Made by a program: the position numbers and the translations under genes. 64,000 nt of DNA from Pseudoclavibacter endophyticus. Lineage in GTDB: Bacteria > Actinomycetota > Actinomycetes > Actinomycetales > Microbacteriaceae. The notes under the pieces are model-generated. The model saw only the letters and a list, made by a program, of their open reading frames with translations, was not told the DNA's origin and did no database searches. The stretch lies in NCBI RefSeq assembly GCF_008831085.1, contig NZ_WBJY01000001.1, positions 1-64,000 of the forward strand. The letters are read 5' to 3'. Below, one piece after another: positions 25,437 through 34,486 of this stretch; the stretch's first letter is position 1, and every line of letters begins with the position of its first letter.

Positions 25437-26233
25437 GACGTCGCCTCCTCTCCTCGGTCGTTCGGTTGCTTCCAGCGCAACGCCCCAGTCTGGACGTGCT
25501 CGACGAGCTCAGCCAAGTCGCTCACGACCACGTGCGCGCCGGCACGTCGAAGCGCGTGCTCGCCAACCCCGCGATCGACACCGATGATGAGCCCGAAGTC
25601 GCCGTCCGCTCCGACGGCCACCCCCGAAATGGCGTCCTCCACGACGGCGCAGTCGGCCGCCGGGACCCCGAGCTCCTCGGCGGCGCGCAGGTACGTCGCT
25701 GGGGACGGCTTGCCCGGCAGCTGCAGCTGCGCGGCGCGGACGCCGTCGACGACGACCGGGAAACGGTCGGCGAGACCGGCCGCCTCCAAGACCCGTTTGC
25801 CGTTGCGCGAGCTGGTCACGATGGCCATCGCGATACCGGCGGCCTCGGCCGCATCGATGAGTGCGATCGAGCCCGGATACGGCGTGACGCCTTCCTCGGC
25901 GAGGATTCGCGCGAACTCGTCGTTCTTGCGGTTGCCGAGCCCCCACACCGTCTCCGCATCGGGTGCGTCGGTCGGCAGGCCGTCGTGGAGGGCGATGCCA
26001 CGCGACGCGAGCAGGTCGCGCACGCCGTCATGGCGCGGCTTCCCGTCGATGTACGTGAAGTAGTCGTCGTCGGAGTAGTCGGGGGATGCACCCCTCGCGC
26101 GGAGCTCGTTCGAGAAGAGCGCGGCCCACGCCCGCCGATGCACCTCTGCGGTCGGGGTGACGACCCCGTCGAGGTCCAGAAGGAGTGCTCGGATGTCGGT
26201 GGCTGGCACTGCTTGTATTGCGTTCACGCGCAT
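25433..26233 (-). CDS. pgmB: beta-phosphoglucomutase (HAD superfamily)
   Basis: A 266-residue HAD phosphatase-fold mutase that converts beta-glucose 1-phosphate to glucose 6-phosphate. The nucleophile motif is 'LLLDLDGVV', the cap domain follows (about 30-120), and later motifs 'VTSSRNGKR', 'GKPSPATYL' and 'CAVVEDAISGV' are present. The product of the overlapping GH65 gene is its substrate. No ribosome site is visible before the ATG at 26233, so the start may be slightly downstream or the message leaderless. Confidence 0.9.
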   Translation of the reverse strand: MRVNAIQAVPATDIRALLLDLDGVVTPTAEVHRRAWAALFSNELRARGASPDYSDDDYFTYIDGKPRHDGVRDLLASRGIALHDGLPTDAPDAETVWGLGNRKNDEFARILAEEGVTPYPGSIALIDAAEAAGIAMAIVTSSRNGKRVLEAAGLADRFPVVVDGVRAAQLQLPGKPSPATYLRAAEELGVPAADCAVVEDAISGVAVGADGDFGLIIGVDRGVGEHALRRAGAHVVVSDLAELVEHVQTGALRWKQPNDRGEEATS

Positions 26234-26337
26234 ATTGTCGCTGACGCACGTTTCACTGTCGTGACCGTGTCGTGCGCGCCACCGGAACGCCCCTGCGCGG
26301 CGTCCGACCGCGCCCTACACGACGCGCCGGGAGCTTC

Positions 26338-27261
26338 TTACCGCGACGCGTCGATGAGCACCTTGCCGCTGACCGCTCCCGTGCGGTTCGCTTCGAGCGC
26401 GGAAGCCGCCTCGGCGAGCGGATAGAGCCCGGCGACCGGCACGGCGACCGTTCCGTCGGCGACGAGAGCGAGCAGGCGCGCCAGCCGCTCGCCATCGGGG
26501 CGTACCCAGATGATTCGCCCGCCGTGCTCCTCGACCGACGGGTCGGCGACCGACGCGTGCCGACCGCCATCGGCGAGCACCGCGAGCGTCGTCTCAAGCT
26601 GACCGCCGACGAGGTCCGCGACAGCCGTCACGCCGTCGGGGGCGTGCTCACGCACGCGATCGGCGAGATCGTCGCCGTACTCGACCGGCGTGATCCCGTG
26701 GCCGGCCAGACGCTCGTGGTGCTTCGGCGACGCGGTGCCGATCACCGTCGCGCCGCGGGCGGCGGCCAGCTGACTCGCGAAGGTGCCGACACCGCCCGAT
26801 GCGGCGTGGATCAGCAGCGTGTCGTCACTCGTGACCTCCAGCGTCTCGAGAATACGCAGCGCCGTGAGCCCGGCGAGGGGCAGGCCGGCGGCCTCGTCGA
26901 AGCTGACGGTTTCGGGGATCCGCGCCACCGAGGTCGCCGGCACCGACACGTACTCGGCGAACGTGCCACCGCTCACGACGTCTTTGCGGGCGTACGAGGC
27001 GACCCGGTCGCCGACCGAGAACTCGGGGGTATCAGCACCGACGGCATCCACGACGCCGGCGACGTCCCATCCGGGGATGACGGGGAACAGCACATCGAGC
27101 ACGGCATCGAGCCCGCCACCCATGAGTTTCCAGTCGACGGGATTCACGGCCGCGCGCATCACGTTGATACGCACCGCGCCGGGCGCCACCTTCGGCAGCG
27201 GCCGATCGGTGAGGGTCAGGATGCTCGGGTCGCCATACTGGGAATACGTCATCGCGCGCAT
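26338..27261 (-). CDS. NADP-dependent zinc-less alcohol dehydrogenase / quinone oxidoreductase family
   Basis: A 307-residue medium-chain reductase of the quinone oxidoreductase type: GroES-like part (about 1-120, 'GWDVAGVVDAVG') and Rossmann part with 'LIHAASGGVGTFASQLAAARG'. No catalytic or structural zinc Cys cluster is present. It reduces quinones or enones with NADPH; the natural substrate is unknown. It begins 39 bases after the peptide transporter ATPase gene ends and reads in the same direction, so it may be the last gene of the long operon that starts near 38,190. Confidence 0.88.
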   Translation of the reverse strand: MRAMTYSQYGDPSILTLTDRPLPKVAPGAVRINVMRAAVNPVDWKLMGGGLDAVLDVLFPVIPGWDVAGVVDAVGADTPEFSVGDRVASYARKDVVSGGTFAEYVSVPATSVARIPETVSFDEAAGLPLAGLTALRILETLEVTSDDTLLIHAASGGVGTFASQLAAARGATVIGTASPKHHERLAGHGITPVEYGDDLADRVREHAPDGVTAVADLVGGQLETTLAVLADGGRHASVADPSVEEHGGRIIWVRPDGERLARLLALVADGTVAVPVAGLYPLAEAASALEANRTGAVSGKVLIDASR

Positions 27262-27300
27262 GCCGGGTGCAACATCCGGCGCTCCGTCGGCATTCCGATG

Positions 27301-28176
27301 TCAGGCCTCGAGCGCCGCCCGCATGCGCTGTTCCCGACGGCGTCGCTGTTCCAAGGGATCCGGGACGGGCGCCGCGGCGAGGAGCTCTCGCGTGTACTCG
27401 TGCTTCGGAGAACGGGAGAGCTCGTTCGCGTCGCCCTCCTCGACCACTTGACCTCGACGAAGCACGGCGATGCGGTCCGAGACATGTCGCACCACGCTCA
27501 GGTCGTGGGAGATGAACAGGACGCTCAGGCGCAGTTCGCGCTGCATTTCTGCGACGAGGTTCATCACCTCGGCCTGAATCGACAGGTCGAGCGCACTCAC
27601 GGGCTCGTCGCACACCACGAGCTCGGGTCTGCACATGAGCGCCCGGGCGATCGCGATGCGCTGCCGCTGACCGCCGGAGAATTGGCTCGGGTATCGCTCG
27701 GCCGCCGAGTCCGGCAGACCGACGCGGGCGAGCATCTCGTGCACGCGCCGACGCACCTCGGTCTTCGACGCGCGTTCGTGCAGGCGAACGGGCTCGGCGA
27801 GCGTATAGCCGATGGTCTTGGTCGGATCGAGTGAGCTATAGGGATCTTGGAAGATCACCTGGAGGCGATTCCCGAGCGTCCGGCGTTCGCGGCGCCCCAT
27901 CGCGCCGAGGTCCCTGCCCCCGTACTGGATGCGGCCTTCCGCGAGCTTGACGAGGCCGAGGATGGCCCGGCCAATGGTCGACTTGCCGGAGCCCGATTCA
28001 CCGACCAGTCCTAGGGTCTCGCCACGGCCGATGTGCAGGCTCACGTCGTCGACCGCGCGAAAGCGACGGCGCCCACGGCCGTAGTCGACGGTCAGCCGCG
28101 ACACCTCAAGCAGCGGTTGCCCGGCGGGGTCCGCCGCCCCAGTGCCGGTCGCGTCGGCCTGATGGATCGCGGTCAT
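27301..28176 (-). CDS. oligopeptide/dipeptide-type ABC transporter ATPase (DppF-like)
   Basis: A 291-residue ATPase with Walker A 'GESGSGKSTIGR', Q-loop 'IFQDPYSSLDP', signature 'FSGGQRQR' and Walker B 'LVVCDEPVSALD'. It pairs with the ATPase half of the fused gene just upstream. The ATG at 28176 overlaps that gene's stop (ATGA). Family members import peptides, nickel, or small glycosides and opines, so the substrate must be judged from context. Confidence 0.9.
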   Translation of the reverse strand: MTAIHQADATGTGAADPAGQPLLEVSRLTVDYGRGRRRFRAVDDVSLHIGRGETLGLVGESGSGKSTIGRAILGLVKLAEGRIQYGGRDLGAMGRRERRTLGNRLQVIFQDPYSSLDPTKTIGYTLAEPVRLHERASKTEVRRRVHEMLARVGLPDSAAERYPSQFSGGQRQRIAIARALMCRPELVVCDEPVSALDLSIQAEVMNLVAEMQRELRLSVLFISHDLSVVRHVSDRIAVLRRGQVVEEGDANELSRSPKHEYTRELLAAAPVPDPLEQRRRREQRMRAALEA

Positions 28177-30110
28177 GCCGGCTGCTCCCTGAGTTGATCG
28201 ACGTGTATGCAGCGGCTCGTCCGCCCGCCCGGCAGCGTCACTTCCGCAATCGGCCCATGGGTGCAGGCGGCGGTCGCGAGCGGGCAGCGCGGGGCGAAGT
28301 GACATCCCTCTGGCCACGCCGACGGCGACGGCACGGTGCCGCCGATCGCCGGCAGCGGCTCGCCCTTGGCGACATGGTGAGGGCTCGATCGCAAGAGCGC
28401 GCGGGTATAGGGATGCTGGGGTCGCTCGAACAGGTCGATGACGCTCGCCTGTTCGACGACCTGCCCGGCGTACATCACCACGGCGCGCTCGCACACGTCG
28501 GCGACGACGCCCCAATCGTGGGTGATGAACAGCACTGACATGCCGTGCGCACGCTGCAATCGAACGAGGAGATCGAGGATGCCCGCTTGTACGGTGACGT
28601 CGAGCGCGGTCGTCGGCTCGTCGGCGATGAGGAGCTTCGGCCGGCCCGCAAGCGCCTGCGCGATCGCGACGCGCTGGGCCATGCCGCCCGAGACCTCGTG
28701 CGGGAACTTCCGGGCGACACCCTCGGGGTCCGTGAGCCCGACTTGGTCCAGCAGGTGGACGGCGCGTTCGCGCCCCTCACGCCGTGAGCATCGGTCGTGC
28801 GTTCGCACGACCTCGGCCACCTGCGTGCCAATGCGGAACGACGGGTCGAGGGCGACCATCGGCTCCTGCGAGATCATCGCGATCTCGCTGCCGCGCATCC
28901 GGCGATATTCTTCGGGACCGAGCGACGGCAGCTCAGTGCCCCGATAGCGAATCGATCCGCCCGTGATCTCGGCGCCCGAGGGCAGGAGGCCGAGCACCGC
29001 GAGCGAGGTGAGGCTCTTACCGCTGCCGGACTCACCGACGAGGCCGACCGTCTCGCCTGGTCGCACGTCGAATCCCACGCGATCGAGCACGGTGGTCTGC
29101 ACCCCTTCGCTCGTGAACGCAACGGTGAGGTCGCGAACCGAGAGCAGCTCGTCATCCGTCGGGGCCGGCGCTTCGACCGGCGCGGCCACCCGCGCGCGCC
29201 GACGTGCCGGAGTGGGCGCCGCCACGTGCTTCTCGGCATTGGCGTCCCTCAGAGCGTCGCCGAGCAGACCGAACGCCATCGTGGTCACGGCGATGGCGGC
29301 CCCCGAGGGCACGAGCAACCACGGATGACGTTGCAGCATGGTGGTGGCCTCGGCGACCATTCCGCCCCAGGTCGGCGCGGGGGGCGGCGGACCGAATCCG
29401 AGGAACGCGAGGCCGGTCTGCACTCCCAGCGCGATTGCGCAGAAGAGCGATGCCTGAATGATGACGATCCCGACGGTTCGCGGCAGCACATGCCGCACCA
29501 TGATGAGGACCGTGGGGAGCCCCGTGACGCGGGCGGCGTCGATGTAGAGCTCTTCGCGCACGGCGAGCACCGCGCTGCGTGCGACTCGGGCGAGGCTCGC
29601 GGCCCCGAGCGCGCCGAACGTGATCATGGCGGCCGGCATGCTGTTGCTGAAGATCGCGAGGGCGGCGAGCGTCACGATGATGCTGGGCACCGCGAGAACG
29701 ATATCGACGAAGCGCATGATCACACGGTCGGCCGTGCCTCCGAGGTACCCGGCAGCGATGCCGAGCGGCAGGCCCACGAGGAGCCACGCGATGAGTGCCT
29801 GCGCAACGCCGATCAGCGAGTCGCGAGCGCCGAAGAGCAGACGGCTCAGCACGTCCTGCCCGAGGGCATCGGTGCCGAGAAGGTGCTCCGACGACGGACC
29901 CTGCAGCACGGCCGTCAGATCCGCGCCGACGGGATTGTGGGTGGCGAGCACGGGTGCGGACATCGCCACCACGACCAGGCAGGCGAGGTAGGCGAGTGCC
30001 GCGACGCCGAGCGGCTTGCGTCGCAGGGACGCGAACATCCGCCCGGCGTGCCCCGTCGACGGGTCGCGTTGCGTCGCCGTCGTGATTTGCGCGGTCGTCG
30101 ACGTGGTCAT
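28173..30110 (-). CDS. fused permease-ATPase of a peptide-type ABC transporter (DppC-DppD fusion)
   Basis: One 645-residue chain holds a DppC-type permease (about 1-295, six helices; 'HLLGTDALGQDVLSRLLFGA' and EAA-like loop 'YIDAARVTGLPTVLIMVRHV') and a DppD-type ATPase (about 315-640; 'GESGSGKSLTS', 'VSGGMAQRVAIAQAL', 'LLIADEPTTALD', plus the Cys-containing tail 'GCHFAPRCPLATAACTHGP'). These parts are usually separate proteins; fused forms occur in actinobacteria. The ATG at 30110 is used because it overlaps the permease gene stop by 4 bases; the open frame further upstream is only overlap with that gene. Confidence 0.9.
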   Translation of the reverse strand: MTTSTTAQITTATQRDPSTGHAGRMFASLRRKPLGVAALAYLACLVVVAMSAPVLATHNPVGADLTAVLQGPSSEHLLGTDALGQDVLSRLLFGARDSLIGVAQALIAWLLVGLPLGIAAGYLGGTADRVIMRFVDIVLAVPSIIVTLAALAIFSNSMPAAMITFGALGAASLARVARSAVLAVREELYIDAARVTGLPTVLIMVRHVLPRTVGIVIIQASLFCAIALGVQTGLAFLGFGPPPPAPTWGGMVAEATTMLQRHPWLLVPSGAAIAVTTMAFGLLGDALRDANAEKHVAAPTPARRRARVAAPVEAPAPTDDELLSVRDLTVAFTSEGVQTTVLDRVGFDVRPGETVGLVGESGSGKSLTSLAVLGLLPSGAEITGGSIRYRGTELPSLGPEEYRRMRGSEIAMISQEPMVALDPSFRIGTQVAEVVRTHDRCSRREGRERAVHLLDQVGLTDPEGVARKFPHEVSGGMAQRVAIAQALAGRPKLLIADEPTTALDVTVQAGILDLLVRLQRAHGMSVLFITHDWGVVADVCERAVVMYAGQVVEQASVIDLFERPQHPYTRALLRSSPHHVAKGEPLPAIGGTVPSPSAWPEGCHFAPRCPLATAACTHGPIAEVTLPGGRTSRCIHVDQLREQPA

Positions 30111-31048
30111 GCAGCACGCACCTTGGGGTTGAGCACGCCGTACGCGAGGTCGGTGGCGAGGTTGATGAGGACGACGAAGATCGAGAAGTAGAGTCCGAGA
30201 CCGAGCAGGAGCGGCAGGTCCTTCGTGAGCGTCGCCGATACCGCGGTCTGACCGAGGCCGGGGATGACGAACACGTTCTCGACGAACACGGTGCCCGTGA
30301 GCGATGCGATGGCCCCGAGACCGATCATCGTGACCGCGGGTATCGACGCGTTGCGAAGCACGTGACGGAACAGGATCGACCGCTCGGCGATGCCGTTGGC
30401 ACGCAGCACGCGGACATAGTCCTTGCCCATCACGTCGAGCGCCGAATCGCGGACCTGCTTGGCGACGATCGTCGTGCCGACGAGGCTCAGTGCGAAAACG
30501 GGCAGCACGAGCGACCGCAGCCAACCTCCCGGCGACTGGGCGAACGGCACATAGCCCGTCGCGGGGAAGAGCGGGATGGCGACGGCGAGCAGAGCGACCG
30601 CGACGACGGCGACCCAGAAGCTGGGCAGGGCGAGCCCCACGAGCGAGATGCTGTCGAGCAGACGCCCGAGACGCCCGCCCTTCACGGCGCTCGCCATACC
30701 AAGCGCGATGCCCATGACCGAGACCACGATCGTCGAAAGAAGAATGAGCGAACCCGTCGCCGCGAGGCGCCCGTTGAGCAGATTCGTGACCGACTCGCCG
30801 CTGTAGATCGACGTTCCGAGATCGCCCCCGAGAACCCCCGCGAGCCACTCGAAGTACTGCTGTGCGAGCGGTTTGTCGAGGCCGAGTTGACTTCGCAACG
30901 CCTCGACGGCGGCGGGAGACGCGCTCTCGCCGAGAATGATGCGCGCCGGGTCGCCCGGAATGAACGAAGTCAGCACGAACATGACGCTCGTGACGACGAG
31001 TAAGAGCGGAATCGCCATGAGCAAGCGCCGAAGCACCAGCGTGAGCAT
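30107..31048 (-). CDS. peptide-type ABC transporter permease (DppB-like)
   Basis: A 313-residue permease with six helices and the family N-terminus 'LRRLLMAIPLLLVVTSVMF' followed by 'FIPGDPARIILG'. The EAA loop reads 'KDYVRVLRANGIAERSILFR'. It forms the channel with the permease half of the fused protein. GGAAGGGAGC upstream of the ATG serves as ribosome site. Confidence 0.92.
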   Translation of the reverse strand: MLTLVLRRLLMAIPLLLVVTSVMFVLTSFIPGDPARIILGESASPAAVEALRSQLGLDKPLAQQYFEWLAGVLGGDLGTSIYSGESVTNLLNGRLAATGSLILLSTIVVSVMGIALGMASAVKGGRLGRLLDSISLVGLALPSFWVAVVAVALLAVAIPLFPATGYVPFAQSPGGWLRSLVLPVFALSLVGTTIVAKQVRDSALDVMGKDYVRVLRANGIAERSILFRHVLRNASIPAVTMIGLGAIASLTGTVFVENVFVIPGLGQTAVSATLTKDLPLLLGLGLYFSIFVVLINLATDLAYGVLNPKVRAA

Positions 31049-31094
31049 CGTTGCTCCCTTCCATTGCGAGCCGGCACCGTGCGCGACCCGATCA

Positions 31095-31136
31095 CCGGCG
31101 GCTGGCCGAGCACGTCCGCGCCCGACCAGCCTCCGG
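31095..31136 (-). other. intercistronic hairpin after the solute-binding protein gene
   Basis: Arms of 11 bases (31095-31105 and 31126-31136) pair with one mismatch around a 20-base loop that is itself GC-rich. It lies between the binding-protein gene and the permease gene, as the hairpin between metQ and metN does. Confidence 0.5.
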
Positions 31137-31147
31137 AGTGCCTCGTG

Positions 31148-32728
31148 TTAGCCGGTTGCCGGCTGCCAGACGTGCTCGGGTGCGGGACCGACCGGCATAG
31201 GATTCGCGTTCCCCGCCGTCGCCACGACGTTCGTGACCCCGTCCGATACGTAGAAGAGCTGCTGCTGCGCGTAGACGGGAAGCACCCAAGCGAGCTCGTT
31301 CCAACGCTCGTTGAGCTGCTCGAATACCTGGGGACGCTCGTCCTCCGACGCGGTGAGCGACGCGTTGTAGAGCTCCGTGACCTCCGGGTCGGTGACCTGC
31401 CACGGGTTCAGGTTGAGTCGACCGTTCAGATCCTGGACCGCCTCACCGACGTGGGTGCCGGTGACGGGCAGGGCCATCGCCTCGAACTCCTTCGACTCGC
31501 TGCGCTGCAGCATCTGTGGCAGGCCGGTCGACTCCACCACGATGTCCACGGTGACGCCGATCTGCTCGAGGCTCGAAGCAATCGCCTGGGCGTTGACGCT
31601 CTGCGGATCCATCGACGGTGTCGTCGCGAGCTGGAGCGTGAAGCCGTCCGGGTATCCGGCCTCCGCGAGCAGCTGCTTCGCCGCCTCCACGTCGTGCTCT
31701 TCACCGAGGCCGGGGATGTAGCCCTGCGCGCCCTCGTTCACGACCTGGCCGTTCTTCACGGCGAACTCGGTTCCGATCGCGTCGACGATCGCGTCTCGAT
31801 CGAGCGCCATCTGCATCGCCTGCCGCACACGCTGATCGCCGAGTGCGGGGTTCAGCTCCCCGTCGCGGTCGAGGATCTGCAGGGCCCAGATGTAGTACGG
31901 CGCGGTCAGTACGTCGAGTCCCGCCTGTTCGGCGGCCGACGCAGTGAGACGGTCACCGATGGCGTAGTCGATCTGGCCCGTCGAGATCGCCGAGAGCACG
32001 GCGTTGGGCTCGGCCATCACGTGCACCGTGACGGTGTCGAACATCTGCGCATCCGGTGCCCAGTAGTTGGCATTGCGCTCGTAGACGTACGAGGCATCGA
32101 CGACCGAACGCGACGCGTCGTAGATGTACTGACCGGTGCCGTCACTCGTCGTCAGCAGCGAGTCGGGGTCAGCGAGACCGTCCGGTCCGATGATCGCGCC
32201 GAGCTGGAAGTACTGCGTCAGCGAGTGGGGCGCGTCGGGGTACGGTGCCGAGTAGTGGATGTGCACCGTGTCGTCGGCGACTGCCTCGACCGATTCGATG
32301 GGGCCGACGCGTGGCACCATCATGCCGCCGGCTTCGAGGAAGTACTCCATCGACGCCTTCACTGCCTCTGCATCGAGGGGGGCGCCGCTCGCGAACTCGA
32401 CACCGTCGCGGAGGACGAGCTCGAAGGTCGTGTTGTCGTCATTCGTGTACTGCCATGACTCGGCGAGGCTCGGCACGTACTCGCCGTCCGAGTCCAGATA
32501 GATGAGTGGGTCGTAGGCGAGGTGCGTGTACACCGTGCTGCCGCCCGAGGCGGCGAGGGCGGGGTTCAGGCTGACCGGCGACCCGTTGAACTGCAGGTTG
32601 AGATCACCACCGGTCGCCGGCGATCCGCCTGCTTCGTCGGGTGCACCGCACGCGGCAAGCGTGGCGGTGAGTATGGCGACGGCGCCTATGGCGGCGCCCC
32701 GCCTCAGCGCAATGAGTGGGTTCGGCAT
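31148..32728 (-). CDS. extracellular solute-binding lipoprotein, family 5
   Basis: A 526-residue lipoprotein with signal peptide and lipobox 'LAAC' (Cys about 27). The family 5 body (DppA/OppA type) shows 'LAYDPLIYLDSDGEYVPSLA', 'FELVLRDGVEF' and 'DQRVRQAMQMALDRDAI'. It captures the substrate outside the cell and delivers it to the following permeases. The ligand is unknown; the next gene upstream encodes an esterase, which suggests an ester or amide rather than a peptide. Confidence 0.9.
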   Translation of the reverse strand: MPNPLIALRRGAAIGAVAILTATLAACGAPDEAGGSPATGGDLNLQFNGSPVSLNPALAASGGSTVYTHLAYDPLIYLDSDGEYVPSLAESWQYTNDDNTTFELVLRDGVEFASGAPLDAEAVKASMEYFLEAGGMMVPRVGPIESVEAVADDTVHIHYSAPYPDAPHSLTQYFQLGAIIGPDGLADPDSLLTTSDGTGQYIYDASRSVVDASYVYERNANYWAPDAQMFDTVTVHVMAEPNAVLSAISTGQIDYAIGDRLTASAAEQAGLDVLTAPYYIWALQILDRDGELNPALGDQRVRQAMQMALDRDAIVDAIGTEFAVKNGQVVNEGAQGYIPGLGEEHDVEAAKQLLAEAGYPDGFTLQLATTPSMDPQSVNAQAIASSLEQIGVTVDIVVESTGLPQMLQRSESKEFEAMALPVTGTHVGEAVQDLNGRLNLNPWQVTDPEVTELYNASLTASEDERPQVFEQLNERWNELAWVLPVYAQQQLFYVSDGVTNVVATAGNANPMPVGPAPEHVWQPATG

Positions 32729-32792
32729 GTGCGTGCTCCTTTGCAGCGCGATGGTCTGTCACCGGTTCGTGGCCCGGTGGCATTCGGAGGGG

Positions 32793-34436
32793 TCACTCGG
32801 CGTTCCGCAGCACCTCGTGCAGCGCACCGTGCGGGTCGCTCACGACCCGGCTGTCGAGGTCGAACACCATCGTGTTGCGAGCCTCGCGTTCGTAGGCGGG
32901 CCAGGACGGGAGTGCGGGCGTGCCCGGGCTACCGGACCGGATGAAGGCGACCCAGGCATCGCTCATCTGGTCGGCCATGCGTTGCGGTTCGTCGCCGGGG
33001 CCCACGAACGCGCGCGCCTTCTCGACGTTGTCGAAGACGAGGGGGAGATCGAGGCAGTGCGGCGTGCGGAAGATGCCATCGCCGACCGGGGTCTCCCAGG
33101 CGAGTTCGTAGGCGAACACGTCAGCTGGCTGTGCCGATTTCCGGTCGGCGAGCAAGGTCGTGTGCAACGAGATCTCGGCGCCGCTCACGAGCGACGCGAG
33201 GTGACCGGGTGAATAGTGCGGGTACAGGCCCTTGGCGAGCTCGAGCAGCTCGCGGCCCCGGCCGTCGTACATCGGCGCGACGCCCGCTTCGACATCCTCC
33301 GCCGTGGACCTCACGAAATCGGGGTCGACACCCGCGAGCATGAAGGTCCATTCATCCTTCACCCAGCCGATGAGCAGCGGCACGTCGGCGGCGACCGAAC
33401 TCGCTTCCGGATCGAACGGATGCGCGGGGAGCACGTTGCCGTCGACAGCCGTGCGCAGGCGCGCGGCGAGGTCACCCGTCATTCCCTTGACCGTCTTGAA
33501 TCGGGCCTCGTGCTCCGGGTCCTGCGAACGGAACGAGCCGATTGCGGCGTGCAGCAGGTGCGTCGCGGGCACCGACTCCAACCAGTTGCGGTCGAACGTG
33601 TCACCCATGCCGGCCGCCCGAAGGATGGCGCGCGTGTGGTCGACCATGTCGCCGTGCTCCATGCCGCGAAGGGCCGCACCGCTCTGCACGATGGCACGCT
33701 GGTAGAGCCCCTTCGCCGACGGCATGCCCATGAGGTGCGACACCTTGCCACCGCCGCCCGACTGGCCACCCACCGTCACGTTGGCGGGGTCACCCCCGAA
33801 CGACGCGATGTTGTCGTGCACCCACCGCAGCGCATGCACGACATCCTGCATGCCGACGTTCGACGAGTCGGCGTAGTGGTCGTCGACGCCGTCCAGGGCC
33901 ATGAACCCGAAGAGGTTGAGTCGGTGATTGAGGGTGACCACGACGATGTCGCCGCGACGGGCGAGATTCTCGCCGTCGAAGAACGCGTCGGAACCGGCGC
34001 CGTATGCGAAGCCGCCCCCATGAAGCCACACGAGCACCGGGCGACGCGCGTCGTCCGCACCCGGCGTCCACACGTTCAGGTAGAGGCAGTCCTCGTTCTG
34101 CAGCTTCACATCGGATGCCGACGAGGCGTACGTCATTCGCGAGAGGGCGAAATCGCTGTCCGGGCTCAGCCACGCCCCGTCGATGCCCTGCATGGCCGGC
34201 GGTCCGAAACCGAGGCACTCCTGTACGCGGGTCGTCCGCTCGGGATCAGTAGGCGGGCGGAAGCGCAGCTCCCCCACCGGTGGCGCGGCATAGCGGATAC
34301 CCCGATAGGTCGAGATTCCGTCGACGTCGAGCCCTTGCACGGGCGCGTGCGTGGTCTGCACCACGCGGCTCGGCGACATCGTTTCGCCGTGTGGGCCCGC
34401 GAACGGCGGAGCGGGAATGGTGTGGGATGCGGTCAC
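32793..34436 (-). CDS. type B carboxylesterase with GQSGG nucleophile elbow
   Basis: A 547-residue alpha/beta hydrolase of the carboxylesterase/para-nitrobenzyl esterase family. The oxyanion loop 'WLHGGGFAYGAGS' and 'NEDCLYLNVWTP' are classic. The catalytic serine is S226 in 'GQSGGGG' where most family members have GESAGG, a variant known in a minority. The catalytic His is probably in 'TPHCLDLPLVF'. There is no signal peptide, so the substrate is hydrolysed inside the cell, consistent with import by the ABC transporter encoded next. It hydrolyses a carboxylic ester; which one is unknown. Confidence 0.9.
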   Translation of the reverse strand: MTASHTIPAPPFAGPHGETMSPSRVVQTTHAPVQGLDVDGISTYRGIRYAAPPVGELRFRPPTDPERTTRVQECLGFGPPAMQGIDGAWLSPDSDFALSRMTYASSASDVKLQNEDCLYLNVWTPGADDARRPVLVWLHGGGFAYGAGSDAFFDGENLARRGDIVVVTLNHRLNLFGFMALDGVDDHYADSSNVGMQDVVHALRWVHDNIASFGGDPANVTVGGQSGGGGKVSHLMGMPSAKGLYQRAIVQSGAALRGMEHGDMVDHTRAILRAAGMGDTFDRNWLESVPATHLLHAAIGSFRSQDPEHEARFKTVKGMTGDLAARLRTAVDGNVLPAHPFDPEASSVAADVPLLIGWVKDEWTFMLAGVDPDFVRSTAEDVEAGVAPMYDGRGRELLELAKGLYPHYSPGHLASLVSGAEISLHTTLLADRKSAQPADVFAYELAWETPVGDGIFRTPHCLDLPLVFDNVEKARAFVGPGDEPQRMADQMSDAWVAFIRSGSPGTPALPSWPAYEREARNTMVFDLDSRVVSDPHGALHEVLRNAE

Positions 34437-34486
34437 GTGCGTCTCCTGGTGAGTAGCTGCGTTGGATTGCTGTCGCGAGGGGCGCG

